Source of the DNA: Promethearchaeota archaeon
GTDB taxonomy: Archaea > Asgardarchaeota > Lokiarchaeia > Sigynarchaeales > SOKP01
Assembly: GCA_016839845.1 (NCBI GenBank)
Contig: JAEOTL010000528.1
Span: forward strand, 1-11,344
Reading direction: 5' to 3'
Length of the DNA stretch: 11,344 bases
Shown: positions 1 to 6,490 of the stretch, one piece after another
Layout of the letters: every line of letters starts with the position of its first letter
How positions within the stretch are numbered: the first letter of the stretch is position 1
Notes under the pieces: model-generated
Told to the model about the DNA's origin: nothing
What the model saw: the letters and a program-made list of their open reading frames with translations, nothing else
The model's database searches: none
Program-made: the position numbers and the translations under genes

Positions 1-689
1 CGGGGCTTCCTTTTGGATTAGCTCCTTCAAAACAACATTTTGAAAAAGCGATTGAAAGTTTAGCAGAAATTCATGCTTTTTGGTGGGATCATAAAAACCT
101 TAAGGAACTATCTAAACAATCAAGAGGACCTATTTCTCTTTTTCTAAGTATAGTAAAAAATGAGGCACTTCAACGTTTTTTAGAATATGTTGGTGATAAA
201 TTAAGTGATAGGAGATTATCACTTTTGAAAACTATATTTTCGTTATATCCTTATGCATTACAAAAGCGATTCAAAAAAAAAAATCTAACTTTGATCCATA
301 CTGACGCTCATTTAGGACAATTTTTTTATCCAAAAGATATTGAAAACGAAAAATCAAAAACCATATTAAGTGATTGGCAAGGTTGGAATATCGGTGTAGG
401 AGGTCTAGATCTAGCATATATGATTGGATTTTATTTTTTTCCTGAAAATAGGCATTTAATAGAAAAAAATCTTATCAAACATTATCATCACCATCTTATA
501 AAGCTGGGCATAAAAAACTATAGTTGGGATAATTGCTGGTATGACTACAAATTATTTACTTTATTCAACATTTATACCTGTATCTGGTGGTGGAATGAGA
601 GTAAGGTTTCTTCTTCCTTCTTTTGGGCTAAATTAGAAACTTCCCTTGCTACTATAGAGGATTTAAGTTGTATGGAGCTTTTGGAGTGA
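1..689 (+). CDS. APH/CHK-like small-molecule kinase, copy A (5'-truncated by window edge)
   Basis: The reading frame is open from base 3, so this is the last 228 residues of a kinase whose N-lobe lies outside the window; a TTG at 225 is internal and not a start. Visible parts are the helix LAEIHAFWW (about nt 57-86), the catalytic loop LIHTDAHLGQ (291-320), the DW metal-binding motif (SDWQGW, about 369-386), the YSWDNCWYDYKL segment and the tail IEDLSCMELLE. The family phosphorylates small-molecule hydroxyls with ATP; the substrate here is unknown. Oddity: the Asn that normally coordinates metal five residues after the catalytic Asp is Gln (CAA, 318-320), which may lower or abolish activity. 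Its segment between the HAFWW helix and the catalytic loop is the shortest in the array. By eye it most resembles copy C (FEKAIESLAEIHAFWWD, RHLIEK-LIKHYH). An 11-A run (273-283) precedes the catalytic loop. It ends 9 nt before copy B. Confidence 0.85.
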   Translation, partial: GLPFGLAPSKQHFEKAIESLAEIHAFWWDHKNLKELSKQSRGPISLFLSIVKNEALQRFLEYVGDKLSDRRLSLLKTIFSLYPYALQKRFKKKNLTLIHTDAHLGQFFYPKDIENEKSKTILSDWQGWNIGVGGLDLAYMIGFYFFPENRHLIEKNLIKHYHHHLIKLGIKNYSWDNCWYDYKLFTLFNIYTCIWWWNESKVSSSFFWAKLETSLATIEDLSCMELLE

Positions 690-701
690 AGTCGAAAAAT
701 G
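661..701 (+). repeat. Conserved gene-junction block, A/B
   Basis: A 41-bp block covering the C-terminal DLSCMELLE codons, TGA stop, 9-nt spacer and next ATG. The same block, at the same length, recurs at 1834-1874, 2908-2948 and 4027-4067. The end of the upstream gene reads TTGGAGTGA, so its last Glu codon supplies a GGAG ribosome-binding-like site 12 nt before the next ATG. This suggests coupled termination and re-initiation and marks the duplication unit as gene plus spacer. Confidence 0.7.
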
Positions 702-1862
702 AACGGGAATTTAGTAATTACTGAGATAAAGCAGTTAACACCAGAGCGGTTAACGAACATTTTTAGAAATAAAGGTTTTCTTAATCAAGGAAGAGTAACG
801 GGAATAGTTAATAAAAATTCGCTAGAAACCCCGACTTCTAAAGTATATTTCCTAGTGTTAAAATTTTCTAATGATGCTCAAACAGAACTATTATCTCCAC
901 AAATCGTAGTTAAAATCCCTAATGAGGGTTTTTTTCCCCTCCCTGTTGTGAAAATTCTAGGTACTCACAAAGCTAAATTTTATAGTTTTTTAGCTGATAG
1001 TATGAAAGAGCTCTCAATTCCCATTTGTTATGATGTGAAATATTCTGAAGACACAGGTTTGTCTCATTTAATACTTGAAGATTTATCAGATACGCATTTA
1101 GATGGTGAGCCATCACCATCTTCTTACATTACTCCCTCAAAACGACATTGTGAAAGAGCAATTGATTGTCTAGCGGAATTGCATGCTTATTGGTGGAATC
1201 ACCACAAATTAAAGGAACTCTCTAAACACTCTAATGCTCTTTATACTCATAAAAAAAAATATTTTAATGAAGAAAGAAACAATATTGTTAGACAATCCTT
1301 TGAAGAGGTTAGTGGTATTTTAATTAAGAATGAAAAAGAGACACTAATACGGTTTTTAGAATTCTTAGGAGACAAAATAAGTGATATTAGCAAAGACTTA
1401 TTTAAAACGGTATTCTCATCATATCCTCAAGTAGTCTATGATCGAATCAAAAAAGAGAATTTAACACTTATCCATAGAGATTCACATTTAGGGAATTTTT
1501 TTTTTCCGAAAGATTTGAAAAGTCAAAAATTTATAGTTATATTATACGATTGGCAATCGTGGGGTATTGGAGTAGGAACTCAAGATCTAGTGAGATTGTC
1601 TTTTATTAATTTATTTCATCCCACTTATAGAAAATGGATGGAAACAGAACTTGTCAAACGTTATCATAATAATCTATTAAAACTCGGAATAAAACGTTAT
1701 AGTTGGGATGATTGTTGGTATGATTACAGATTATTTGTTATAAAAAACCTTTATACACTTATCCAGCGGTGGAGTGTGAAAGTTTCTTCAAATTTTTGGC
1801 ATAGATTAGAAAGTTCTCTCTGTGCTATAGAAGATTTAAATTGTATGGAACTTTTAGAGTGA
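699..1862 (+). CDS. APH/CHK-like small-molecule kinase, copy B
   Basis: A complete 387-residue protein, the longest of the array. The ATG follows the stop of copy A by 9 nt, and the start is supported because VITxIxQLTPE follows it at the same distance in every paralog. Features in order: N-lobe lysine K72 (SPQIVVKI), helix HKAKFY (90-95), hinge HLILEDLS (123-130), LAELHAYWW (158-166), catalytic loop H259-R-D261 with N266, DW motif at D284, YSWDDCWYDYRL (334-345) and C-terminal IEDLNCMELLE. The acidic residue of the HEAKFY motif of D and E, which normally salt-bridges the ATP-binding lysine, is Lys here (K91). The catalytic loop is otherwise intact. The segment from residue 177 to 229 is about 10 residues longer than in E and F. 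A 10-T run (1496-1505) follows the catalytic Asn codon. ATP-dependent phosphorylation of a small metabolite is inferred from the fold; the substrate is unknown. Probably co-transcribed with A and C. Confidence 0.88.
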   Translation: MNGNLVITEIKQLTPERLTNIFRNKGFLNQGRVTGIVNKNSLETPTSKVYFLVLKFSNDAQTELLSPQIVVKIPNEGFFPLPVVKILGTHKAKFYSFLADSMKELSIPICYDVKYSEDTGLSHLILEDLSDTHLDGEPSPSSYITPSKRHCERAIDCLAELHAYWWNHHKLKELSKHSNALYTHKKKYFNEERNNIVRQSFEEVSGILIKNEKETLIRFLEFLGDKISDISKDLFKTVFSSYPQVVYDRIKKENLTLIHRDSHLGNFFFPKDLKSQKFIVILYDWQSWGIGVGTQDLVRLSFINLFHPTYRKWMETELVKRYHNNLLKLGIKRYSWDDCWYDYRLFVIKNLYTLIQRWSVKVSSNFWHRLESSLCAIEDLNCMELLE

Positions 1863-1874
1863 ATCAAAAAAATG
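1834..1874 (+). repeat. Conserved gene-junction block, B/C
   Basis: Second copy of the 41-bp junction. The stop context is TTAGAGTGA and the spacer is ATCAAAAAA. The purine-rich GAG-TGA is retained, though GGAG has become AGAG, so ribosome binding for copy C may be weaker than at A/B and C/D. Confidence 0.7.
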
Positions 1875-2936
1875 AAAGAGAATAAAATTATTACGGATAT
1901 AGAGCAGTTAACACCAGAATGGTTGACAAGTCTTTATGAGAATAATGGATTCCTCAACCAAGGGAAAGTAATAGAAATAATTAGTAAAAATCCACTGGGA
2001 GGATATTCTAAGACGTATTCTTTGGAGCTTAAATTTTCTGACGATGCTCAAGGAGAAGACATTTCTTCGAGCATAGTGATAAAATCTAATCCTTCAAGGT
2101 TGAGTGAAGCAAAATTTTATTATTTTGTAGCTAAAACTATGAAGACAATACCCATCCCAATTTGCTATGATGCAGCCTTTTCTGAAAATAGCGGTTGGTC
2201 TCATGTTATCCTAAATAATTTTTCAGAGACTCATGCCAAACATCCAGAGTATCCTCCTTCAAAACGGGACTTTGAAAAAGCAATTGAAAGTTTAGCAGAA
2301 ATACATGCTTTTTGGTGGGATAATAAAAATCTTAAAGAACTAACTAAACACTCTATTCCTTGCTACCCGATGATAAATAATTTTTTTAGATATGAAGAGA
2401 ATCTTAAATGGATTAATGAACGAAAAGAACGATTCTTAGTTCATATAGAAGAAAAAATAAGCAATAATAGAAGAAAGTTATTAGAAACTGTGTTCTCGTT
2501 ATATCCTCAAGTTGCATCGGAACGATTTAAAAAAGGAAAAATTACATTAATTCATAATGACGCTCATGTCCAAAATTTCTCTTTTCCCAAGGATAGCGAA
2601 AATCAAAAATCAAAAGCGATACTATTTGATTGGGACTTTTGGGGTAGTGGTGTTGGATGTCAAGATCTAGTGTCTATGATTGGGTTTTGGCACTATCCTG
2701 ACTATAGACATTTAATTGAAAAAGATCTTATAAAACACTATCATAACGTTCTTTTAAAGTATGGTGTCAAAACCTATAGCTGGGATGAATGTTGGTACGA
2801 TTACAAATTATCTGCGTTATTAAACCTTTATAGAATTATCCTTAGGTGGAATTCGAATATGAAAAATTGGTGGTATGAATTTGAAAGGGTTCTCCTCATG
2901 ATAGAAGATTTAAATTGTATGGAGCTTTTGGAGTGA
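1872..2936 (+). CDS. APH/CHK-like small-molecule kinase, copy C (compact variant)
   Basis: A complete 354-residue protein, the shortest full copy. It starts at the ATG 9 nt after copy B, with the family N-terminus MKENKIITDIEQLTPE. K71 (SIVIK) and E79 (SEAKFY) are the likely ATP-binding pair; only 8 residues separate them, against 13-18 in D, E and F, so the loop between is shortened. The hinge reads VILNNFS where the others have LILEDLS or a close variant, so the hinge acidic residue is Asn (N115). LAEIHAFWW lies at 141-149, the catalytic loop is H228-N-D230 with N235, the DW motif Asp is D253, and the tail IEDLNCMELLE is intact. The catalytic residues are therefore retained. By eye its middle and C-terminal parts resemble copy A, while the N-terminal GFLNQG resembles copy B. 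Substrate is unknown. Translation of the next copy may be coupled through the GGAG at its own stop. Confidence 0.87.
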   Translation: MKENKIITDIEQLTPEWLTSLYENNGFLNQGKVIEIISKNPLGGYSKTYSLELKFSDDAQGEDISSSIVIKSNPSRLSEAKFYYFVAKTMKTIPIPICYDAAFSENSGWSHVILNNFSETHAKHPEYPPSKRDFEKAIESLAEIHAFWWDNKNLKELTKHSIPCYPMINNFFRYEENLKWINERKERFLVHIEEKISNNRRKLLETVFSLYPQVASERFKKGKITLIHNDAHVQNFSFPKDSENQKSKAILFDWDFWGSGVGCQDLVSMIGFWHYPDYRHLIEKDLIKHYHNVLLKYGVKTYSWDECWYDYKLSALLNLYRIILRWNSNMKNWWYEFERVLLMIEDLNCMELLE

Positions 2937-2948
2937 TTTTGAAAAATG
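2908..2948 (+). repeat. Conserved gene-junction block, C/D
   Basis: Third copy of the 41-bp junction, with TTGGAGTGA, the spacer TTTTGAAAA and ATG. The spacer length is kept at 9 nt although four of its bases differ from the A/B spacer, showing that length is better conserved than sequence. Confidence 0.7.
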
Positions 2949-4055
2949 AGAGAGAATAAAGTAATTACGGATATAGAGCAGTTAACACCAGAACGGTTGA
3001 CAAGAATTTTCAAAAATAAGGGTTACCTTAGTCAAGGAAAAGTTACAAAAATAATTAAGAAAAATTCCCAAGAATCTCTCAGTTCTAATTTGCATTTCTT
3101 AGAGGTAATCTTTTCAAATAACGCTTACCCGAAACCAGTTTCTCCTGAAATAGTCGTAAAAATCCCCAAACGTTTAGCTAGATTTTTTGGGAAACATGAA
3201 GCAAAATTTTATAATATCATAGCTGATACAATGGATGAAATGCCCATTCCGACTTGCTACGATGCGGTGCATTCCAATATAACAAATTTGTCTCATCTTA
3301 TACTTGAAAATTTATCTGATACATATATTGAATTACCACCTGATCCTCCTTCAAAACAACACTGTGAAAAGGTGATTGATTGTCTAGCAGAATTACATGC
3401 TTGTTGGTGGAATCACCCCAAACTTAAAGAATTTACTAGACATTCTGTTGTTTTAGGTATTATGAAAGAAAATTCTTTTAATGAAGAAGAAATTCTTAAA
3501 TGGTTCAAAAATCAGAATAGGGACTTAAATCAATTTTTTCTTATTCAAAAAATTCCTTTTGCAGATGGAATAAGTGATAAAAGAAAAGAGTTATTAAAAA
3601 CTGTGTTCTCACTATATCCTCAAATAATCAATGACCGAATGAAAAGAAAAAATATTACGCTCATTCATAATGATGCCCATTTTTGGAATTTTTACTATCC
3701 AAAAGATATTACAAATCCAAAATCTAAAGCGATATTAAGTGATTGGGCAACATGGGGTATTGGTGTGGGATGTCAAGATCTGGCATTTATGATTGGTATT
3801 TTTTTGTCTCCCGAAAGTAGACGCCCGATGGAAAAAGATCTAATTAAACGCTATTATAACAATCTTTTAAAGTTTGGTGTAGAAAACTATAGCTGGGATG
3901 AATGCTATTATGATTACAAATTATTAGCTTTATTAAACCTTTTTAGAATTATCGATTGGTGGAGACGTGGTGCCCCACCTAAAACATGGTGGCCTTTATT
4001 TGAAAGTTCCATGTGCACCATAGAAGATTTAAATTGTATGGAGCTTTTAGAGTGA
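2946..4055 (+). CDS. APH/CHK-like small-molecule kinase, copy D
   Basis: A complete 369-residue protein starting 9 nt after copy C. All core residues of the fold are present: K72 (SPEIVVKIPK), E85 in HEAKFY, hinge HLILENLS (117-124), LAELHACWW (147-155), catalytic H241-N-D243 with N248, DW motif at D266 (SDWATW), GVGCQDLAFMIG, YSWDECYYDYKL and the IEDLNCMELLE tail. It should be an active small-molecule kinase by motif content; the substrate is unknown. The first about 40 residues are nearly the same as copy E, also at DNA level, which points to a recent duplication or gene conversion. The middle shares WWNHxKLKE with copy B. The segment between the HAxWW helix and the catalytic loop (about 166-211) carries a unique QKIPFAD stretch. 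The DW motif is followed by Ala rather than the more common Gln. Confidence 0.88.
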   Translation: MRENKVITDIEQLTPERLTRIFKNKGYLSQGKVTKIIKKNSQESLSSNLHFLEVIFSNNAYPKPVSPEIVVKIPKRLARFFGKHEAKFYNIIADTMDEMPIPTCYDAVHSNITNLSHLILENLSDTYIELPPDPPSKQHCEKVIDCLAELHACWWNHPKLKEFTRHSVVLGIMKENSFNEEEILKWFKNQNRDLNQFFLIQKIPFADGISDKRKELLKTVFSLYPQIINDRMKRKNITLIHNDAHFWNFYYPKDITNPKSKAILSDWATWGIGVGCQDLAFMIGIFLSPESRRPMEKDLIKRYYNNLLKFGVENYSWDECYYDYKLLALLNLFRIIDWWRRGAPPKTWWPLFESSMCTIEDLNCMELLE

Positions 4056-4067
4056 AGTAGAAAAATG
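4027..4067 (+). repeat. Conserved gene-junction block, D/E
   Basis: Fourth copy of the 41-bp junction, with TTAGAGTGA, spacer AGTAGAAAA and ATG. It differs from the A/B spacer by a single base (AGTCGAAAA). Confidence 0.7.
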
Positions 4068-5189
4068 AAAGAGGATAAAGTAATTACTAATATAGAACAG
4101 TTAACACCAGAGCGGTTGACGAGAATCTTCAAAAATAAGGGTTACCTTAGCCAAGGAAAAGTAACAAAAGTTATTAAGAAGAGTTCGCAAGTAACTACCA
4201 GTTCTAATGTGCATTTCTTGGAGATAAGCTTTTCTAATGATGCTCAAAATGAACCAATTTCTCCTGAAATAGTTGTAAAAATCATCAAACCTGTTGATGT
4301 CACAAATAAATATTTAGGGCAACATGAGGCAAAATTTTATAGTATCGCTGCTGAAACTATGAATGAAATACCAATTCCAACTTGCTATGATGCAGTGTTT
4401 TCTGAAGAGACAGGTTTATCTCATATTATACTTGAAAATTTATCGCAGACTCATGAAGAGATTTTTAAATATATTCCCATTCATCCTTCAAAGCGACAAT
4501 GTGAAATAGCGATTGATTGTTTAGCAGAATTACATGCTCGTTGGTGGGATGACCAAAAACTTAGAGAACACTCTAAACACTCATTTGTTCTTTACACTTT
4601 TAAAGAAAATTCCTTTAACGAAAAAGATATATTTAGTTGGTTTAAAAATCAAAAAAGGAACCTGCTTGTTTTTTTAGAATTATTGGGAGATAGAATAAGT
4701 GATAATAGAAAAGAGTTGTTTAAAACTATATTCTCATTATACCCTCAATTAGCTTATGAACGAATTAAAAAAAAAAATATAACAGTTATCCATGGTGATG
4801 CTCACCTTTGGAATTTTTACTATCCAAAAGATATAGATAATAAAAAACTTAAAGCACGTTTAGCTGATTGGCAAATGTGGGGTATTGGTGTAGGAGGACA
4901 AGATCTAGCATATATGATCGGGCTTTGGTGGTTTCCCGAAAGAAGACATTTAATGGAAAAAGATCTTGTCAAACGCTATTATAACATTCTTTTAAAGTTC
5001 GGTATAAAAAACTATAGTTGGGATGAATGCTGGTATGACTATAAATTATTTGCGTTATTTAACCTTTACATCGTAGTTTACTGGTGGAGAGGTTTGAATT
5101 TGGATCATGGAACTTGGTGGCCCCGATTAGAAAGTTCCATGTGTACAATTGAAGATCTAAATTGTATAGAGCTTTTAGAAAGTCAATAG
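4065..5189 (+). CDS. APH/CHK-like small-molecule kinase, copy E
   Basis: A complete 374-residue protein starting 9 nt after copy D. It has the cleanest set of kinase motifs in the array: K72 (SPEIVVKI), E88 (HEAKFY), hinge HIILENLS (120-127), LAELHARWW (153-161), catalytic H243-G-D245 with N250 (HGDAHLWN), D268 (ADWQMWG), GVGGQDLAYMIG and YSWDECWYDYKL. It is likely catalytically competent; the substrate is unknown. An 11-A run (4767-4777) encoding KKKN lies about 15 nt before the catalytic loop, as in copy A. The C-terminus differs from copies A-D: instead of stopping after LLE it reads LLESQ and ends in TAG, so the GAG-TGA ribosome-binding/stop arrangement used by A-D is lost and a 70-bp spacer follows. 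Its central KENSFNEKDIFSWF segment matches copy F, while its N-terminus matches copy D. Confidence 0.88.
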   Translation: MKEDKVITNIEQLTPERLTRIFKNKGYLSQGKVTKVIKKSSQVTTSSNVHFLEISFSNDAQNEPISPEIVVKIIKPVDVTNKYLGQHEAKFYSIAAETMNEIPIPTCYDAVFSEETGLSHIILENLSQTHEEIFKYIPIHPSKRQCEIAIDCLAELHARWWDDQKLREHSKHSFVLYTFKENSFNEKDIFSWFKNQKRNLLVFLELLGDRISDNRKELFKTIFSLYPQLAYERIKKKNITVIHGDAHLWNFYYPKDIDNKKLKARLADWQMWGIGVGGQDLAYMIGLWWFPERRHLMEKDLVKRYYNILLKFGIKNYSWDECWYDYKLFALFNLYIVVYWWRGLNLDHGTWWPRLESSMCTIEDLNCIELLESQ

Positions 5190-5203
5190 CGTTCAGAATA
5201 TCA

Positions 5204-5212
5204 TTTATATTA
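5204..5212 (+). promoter_or_regulatory. Possible TATA-like promoter element for copy F
   Basis: TTTATATTA lies in the 70-bp E/F spacer and resembles the archaeal box A consensus. A start site about 25 nt downstream would leave a short leader before the AGGT and ATG of copy F. The whole spacer is AT-rich, so chance occurrence is quite possible. Confidence 0.3.
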
Positions 5213-5259
5213 TTTAATAAGGAAAAAAAGGATTAAAGAAAACCATCTAGGTTAGAAAA

Positions 5260-6387
5260 ATGAAAGAAGACACAGTAATCACTGATATAGAGCAGTTAAC
5301 CCCAGAAAAGTTGACAAATATCTTCAAGAATAATGGTTACATTTTAAATGGAAAGATTACAAAGATAATTAGGAGAAATTCCCGGGAAGCAGTTAGTTCT
5401 AATCTACATTTTTTGGGGCTAACCTTTTCAGTTGATACTCAAACAGAGCTGCTCTCTTCTAATATAATTTTAAAGATATCCAAACCCAATACTATAAAAC
5501 CCAATGCTATAATTTTGAATAAACATGAAACCAAGTTTTATATTCATATTGCTAAAGCGATGAATAGAATTTCAATTCCAACGTGTTATGATGCTGCGTT
5601 TTCTGAAGAAACAGGATTGTCTCATATTATCCTAGAAGATTTATCTAAAACGCACATCGAATATGGTATATCAAATTGGCCCATTCCTCCTTCAAAGCGA
5701 TATTGTGAAAAAGCAGTTGACTGTTTAGCAGAATTCCATGCATTTTGGTGGGATCACAAACAACTAAAGGAACTTTCCAAATATTCTTTTATTTTTTACA
5801 CTTTTAAAGAAAATTCATTGAATAAAAAAGAAATTTTTAGTTGGTTTGAAAATGAAAAAGTAGCTTTAAATCAAATGTTAAAATTCTTAGGAGATCGAAT
5901 AAGTGATAAAAGAAAAGAGTTATTCGAAACGGTGTTTTCTAAATATCCTCAAATAACCTATGGGCGAATCAAGCAGAAGAATATTACACTAATTCATAGT
6001 GATGCTCATTTATTGAACTTCTTTTTTCCAAAAGATATTGAAAATGAAAAATCAAAAGCAAAATTAATTGATTGGGAATTTTGGGCTCTTGGTGTTGGAG
6101 CTTATGATCTTGCATATATGATTGGGTTTTGTTGGTATCCCGAAAGAAGAAATTTAATGGAAAAAGATCTTGTCAAACGTTATCATAATAATCTTTTAAA
6201 TTTCGGAGTAAAAAACTATAGCTGGGATGATTGCTGGGATGATTATAGATTAAGTGCATTTTTAAACCTTTACAGGATAATTTACTGGTGGGGTCATGAG
6301 TATCCTCCTACTTTCTGGTGGGATGCATTAGAACGAACTTTTCTCACTATAGAAGATTTAAATTGTATGGAGCTCTTACAAAATTAA
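5260..6387 (+). CDS. APH/CHK-like small-molecule kinase, copy F (last of array)
   Basis: A complete 375-residue protein. The ATG is preceded by AGGT (5249-5252) with 7 nt spacing, and the family N-terminus MKEDTVITDIEQLTPE fixes the start. Motifs: K72 (SNIILKI), E90 (HETKFY), hinge HIILEDLS (122-129), LAEFHAFWW (156-164), catalytic H246-S-D248 with N253, D271 (IDWEFW), GVGAYDLAYMIG and YSWDDCWDDYRL. All core catalytic residues are present; the substrate is unknown. It ends ELLQN rather than ELLE and no further kinase follows, although the IEDLNCMELL tail is kept. The 70-bp upstream gap contains a TATA-like sequence, so it may be transcribed independently of A-E. A hairpin plus T-tract begins 15 nt after its stop and probably ends the array transcript. 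Confidence 0.88.
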   Translation: MKEDTVITDIEQLTPEKLTNIFKNNGYILNGKITKIIRRNSREAVSSNLHFLGLTFSVDTQTELLSSNIILKISKPNTIKPNAIILNKHETKFYIHIAKAMNRISIPTCYDAAFSEETGLSHIILEDLSKTHIEYGISNWPIPPSKRYCEKAVDCLAEFHAFWWDHKQLKELSKYSFIFYTFKENSLNKKEIFSWFENEKVALNQMLKFLGDRISDKRKELFETVFSKYPQITYGRIKQKNITLIHSDAHLLNFFFPKDIENEKSKAKLIDWEFWALGVGAYDLAYMIGFCWYPERRNLMEKDLVKRYHNNLLNFGVKNYSWDDCWDDYRLSAFLNLYRIIYWWGHEYPPTFWWDALERTFLTIEDLNCMELLQN

Positions 6388-6402
6388 AGTAGTTTCCAGA
6401 AT

Positions 6403-6427
6403 TGGGAACTGTTTCCCACTAATTTTT
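6403..6427 (+). terminator. Probable terminator after the kinase array
   Basis: Perfect 6-bp stem TGGGAA (6403-6408) / TTCCCA (6413-6418) with a 4-nt CTGT loop, then a five-T run at 6423-6427. It begins 15 nt after the stop of copy F, as expected for the end of a transcript. An upstream AGTTTCC (6391-6397) could instead pair with GGGAACT (6404-6410), allowing a competing hairpin. Confidence 0.45.
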
Positions 6428-6472
6428 GTTAGTACCTTTTCTTTACTTCATTAATCAAACCACACTAAACCC

Positions 6473-6490
6473 AAATATTTAAATATTTAA
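6473..6490. repeat. AT-rich tandem/palindromic repeat
   Basis: AAATATTT occurs twice in direct succession, followed by AA, giving a near-palindromic 18-bp AT tract. It contains TTTAAATA, which matches the archaeal TATA-box consensus, but it lies more than 400 bp before the next gene. Function is unknown and low complexity may explain it. Confidence 0.4.

Noticed and set aside
225..689. A short 154-residue gene starting at TTG 225
   Set aside because: The same frame is open to the window start and encodes the conserved LAEIHAFWW helix upstream, so this is an internal codon of truncated copy A.
661..4067. Regularly spaced 41-bp repeats as a CRISPR-like array
   Set aside because: The spacing is about 1.1 kb and each interval is a full coding gene; the repeats are gene ends.
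572..4132. Recurrent minus-strand reading frames across gene junctions (572-760, 2828-3013, 3914-4132) with a shared VNRSGVNC-like sequence
   Set aside because: They are the reverse complement of the conserved 41-bp junctions and adjacent kinase codons; their similarity follows from the sense-strand repeats, and none has its own clear start signal.
1..6387. Aminoglycoside or macrolide resistance genes
   Set aside because: The fold is related, but the LAELHAxWW helix and DW motif point to the CHK/ecdysteroid-kinase-like branch, and no resistance-specific features or mobile elements are seen.
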